From Pseudomonas sp. (GTDB taxonomy: Bacteria > Pseudomonadota > Gammaproteobacteria > Pseudomonadales > Pseudomonadaceae), in assembly GCA_029239415.1 (NCBI GenBank), contig JAQZAY010000064.1, positions 1 through 14,948 of the forward strand: a stretch of 14,948 nt of DNA, read 5' to 3'. The notes under the pieces were generated by a model, which made no database searches, was not told the origin of the DNA, and was given only the letters and a program-made list of their open reading frames with translations. The position numbers and the translations under genes were made by a program. Below are positions 13,877-14,948 of this stretch, piece after piece. The first letter of the stretch is position 1. Each line of letters starts with the position of its first letter.

Positions 13877-14948
13877 GCAAGACTTCTCTCGACAAGAGCA
13901 AGATCAGGTTCCTTCTTCTTGAAGGCGTCCACCAGAACGCAGTGGATACCCTCAAGGCTGCCGGGTACACCAACATCGAGTACCTCACTGGTTCCATACC
14001 GGAAGCCCAGCTCAAGGAAAAGATCGCCGATGCGCATTTCATCGGTATCCGCTCGCGCACCCAACTGACCGAAGAGGTCTTCGACTGCGCCAAGAAACTG
14101 GTCGCTGTCGGCTGTTTCTGCATCGGCACCAACCAGGTCGACCTGGATGCGGCCCGCGAGCGCGGCATCGCCGTGTTCAACGCGCCGTACTCCAACACCC
14201 GCTCGGTGGCCGAGCTGGTCCTGGCCCAGGCCATCCTGCTGCTGCGCGGCATCCCCGAGAAAAACGCTTCCTGCCACCGGGGCGGCTGGATCAAGAGCGC
14301 GGCCAACTCCTTCGAGATCCGTGGCAAGAAGCTTGGCATCATTGGCTACGGCTCGATCGGCACCCAGCTGTCGGTGCTGGCCGAAGGCCTGGGCATGCAG
14401 GTGTATTTCTACGACACCATCACCAAGCTGCCGCTGGGCAACGCCACCCAGGTAGGCGACCTGCACGAACTGCTGGGCATGGCCGACATCGTCTCGCTGC
14501 ACGTGCCGGAGCTGCCCTCCACCCAGTGGATGATCGGCGAGAAAGAGATCCGCGCCATGAAGAAGGGCGGCATCCTGATCAACGCCGCCCGCGGCACCGT
14601 GGTCGAACTCGACCACCTGGCCAACGCCATCAAGGACAAGCACCTGATCGGCGCCGCCATCGACGTGTTCCCGGTCGAGCCGCGCTCCAACGATGAAGAG
14701 TTCGAAAGCCCGCTGCGCGGCCTGGACAACGTCATCCTGACCCCGCACATCGGTGGCTCCACCGCTGAAGCCCAGGCCAACATCGGCCTGGAAGTCGCCG
14801 AGAAGCTGGTCAAGTACAGCGACAATGGTACTTCGGTATCGTCGGTCAACTTCCCCGAAGTGGCCCTGCCGGCCCACCCGGGCAAGCACCGCCTGCTGCA
14901 CATCCACGAAAACATCCCGGGCGTGCTCAGCGAGATCAACAAGGTCTT
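13873..14948 (+). CDS. serA: D-3-phosphoglycerate dehydrogenase SerA (C-terminus cut by window end)
   Basis: Oxidises 3-phosphoglycerate to 3-phosphohydroxypyruvate, the first step of serine synthesis, and in Pseudomonas can regenerate NAD by reducing 2-oxoglutarate to D-2-hydroxyglutarate. The frame is open from the ATG at 13873 to the window end and gives 358 residues; about 50 are missing compared with the roughly 410-residue family. Visible are the NAD-binding GYGSIG (158-163), Arg240 in NAARGTVV, Glu269 in DVFPVEP and the catalytic His292 in TPHIGGST, in the same positions as in E. coli SerA. The ACT domain that binds serine begins near residue 339 (HRLLHIHENIPGVL) and is truncated by the edge. 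This is the short proteobacterial form without the extra ASB domain. An AGG site nine bases before the ATG is a modest ribosome site. Confidence 0.97.
   Translation, partial: MSKTSLDKSKIRFLLLEGVHQNAVDTLKAAGYTNIEYLTGSIPEAQLKEKIADAHFIGIRSRTQLTEEVFDCAKKLVAVGCFCIGTNQVDLDAARERGIAVFNAPYSNTRSVAELVLAQAILLLRGIPEKNASCHRGGWIKSAANSFEIRGKKLGIIGYGSIGTQLSVLAEGLGMQVYFYDTITKLPLGNATQVGDLHELLGMADIVSLHVPELPSTQWMIGEKEIRAMKKGGILINAARGTVVELDHLANAIKDKHLIGAAIDVFPVEPRSNDEEFESPLRGLDNVILTPHIGGSTAEAQANIGLEVAEKLVKYSDNGTSVSSVNFPEVALPAHPGKHRLLHIHENIPGVLSEINKV

Noticed and set aside
13807..14907. Open frame of 366 codons on the minus strand opposite serA
   Set aside because: It lies almost entirely against serA, whose catalytic residues are intact on the other strand; the composition is that of an antisense shadow.
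1..14948. Mobile elements, CRISPR repeats, tRNA/rRNA genes, REP elements, defence or toxin-antitoxin genes
   Set aside because: I looked for transposase motifs, regular repeats, tRNA-like cloverleaf segments and Pseudomonas-type REP palindromes in the gaps and saw none; the region reads as ordinary core genome.

Overview
The window looks like core chromosome from a Pseudomonas of the P. putida type. The DNA is GC-rich and gene-dense. Every gene I can identify is a housekeeping or metabolic gene known from Pseudomonas, and the order (serA, D-2-hydroxyglutarate dehydrogenase, rpiA/ilvA, rppH-ptsP, lgt-thyA, cadR) fits that genus. I see no insertion sequence, phage gene, tRNA, rRNA, CRISPR array or integration scar. 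No gene-free stretch reaches 300 bases; the longest is about 170 bases, between the dehydrogenase gene and serA.

Left part (1-6539): the tail of a CadR-type MerR regulator meets thyA head-on. On the minus strand, reading right to left, come rppH, ptsP, then (across an inverted NRDE-family gene) a TauE/SafE permease gene, lgt and thyA. This is the rppH-ptsP-lgt-thyA neighbourhood also found in E. coli, opened up by two extra genes. It combines mRNA 5'-end decay (RppH), the nitrogen phosphotransferase system (PtsP), lipoprotein maturation (Lgt) and dTMP synthesis (ThyA).

Middle part (6690-9484): a small membrane protein (DUF2269-like) and threonine deaminase IlvA lie on the minus strand. rpiA diverges from ilvA across a 144-base intergenic region that holds a good -10 element buried in an inverted repeat.

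Right part (9515-14948): two adjacent paralogous membrane-anchored SdiA-regulated (YjiK-like) proteins come first, with a run of nine C/G pairs between them at a plausible promoter. Next is a two-gene minus-strand unit, D-2-hydroxyglutarate dehydrogenase then an FAH-family hydrolase, ending in a textbook intrinsic terminator. Divergent from that unit is serA, cut by the window end. SerA of this type can make D-2-hydroxyglutarate as a by-product and the divergent dehydrogenase recycles it, so this is a functional pair. A near-perfect palindrome and a possible 19-codon leader ORF lie between them.

I did not find a convincing undescribed system. The most useful leads are the palindrome and leader ORF before serA, the metabolite-repair gene pair, the C9 tract at the promoter between the paralogs, and the inverted repeat over the rpiA -10.
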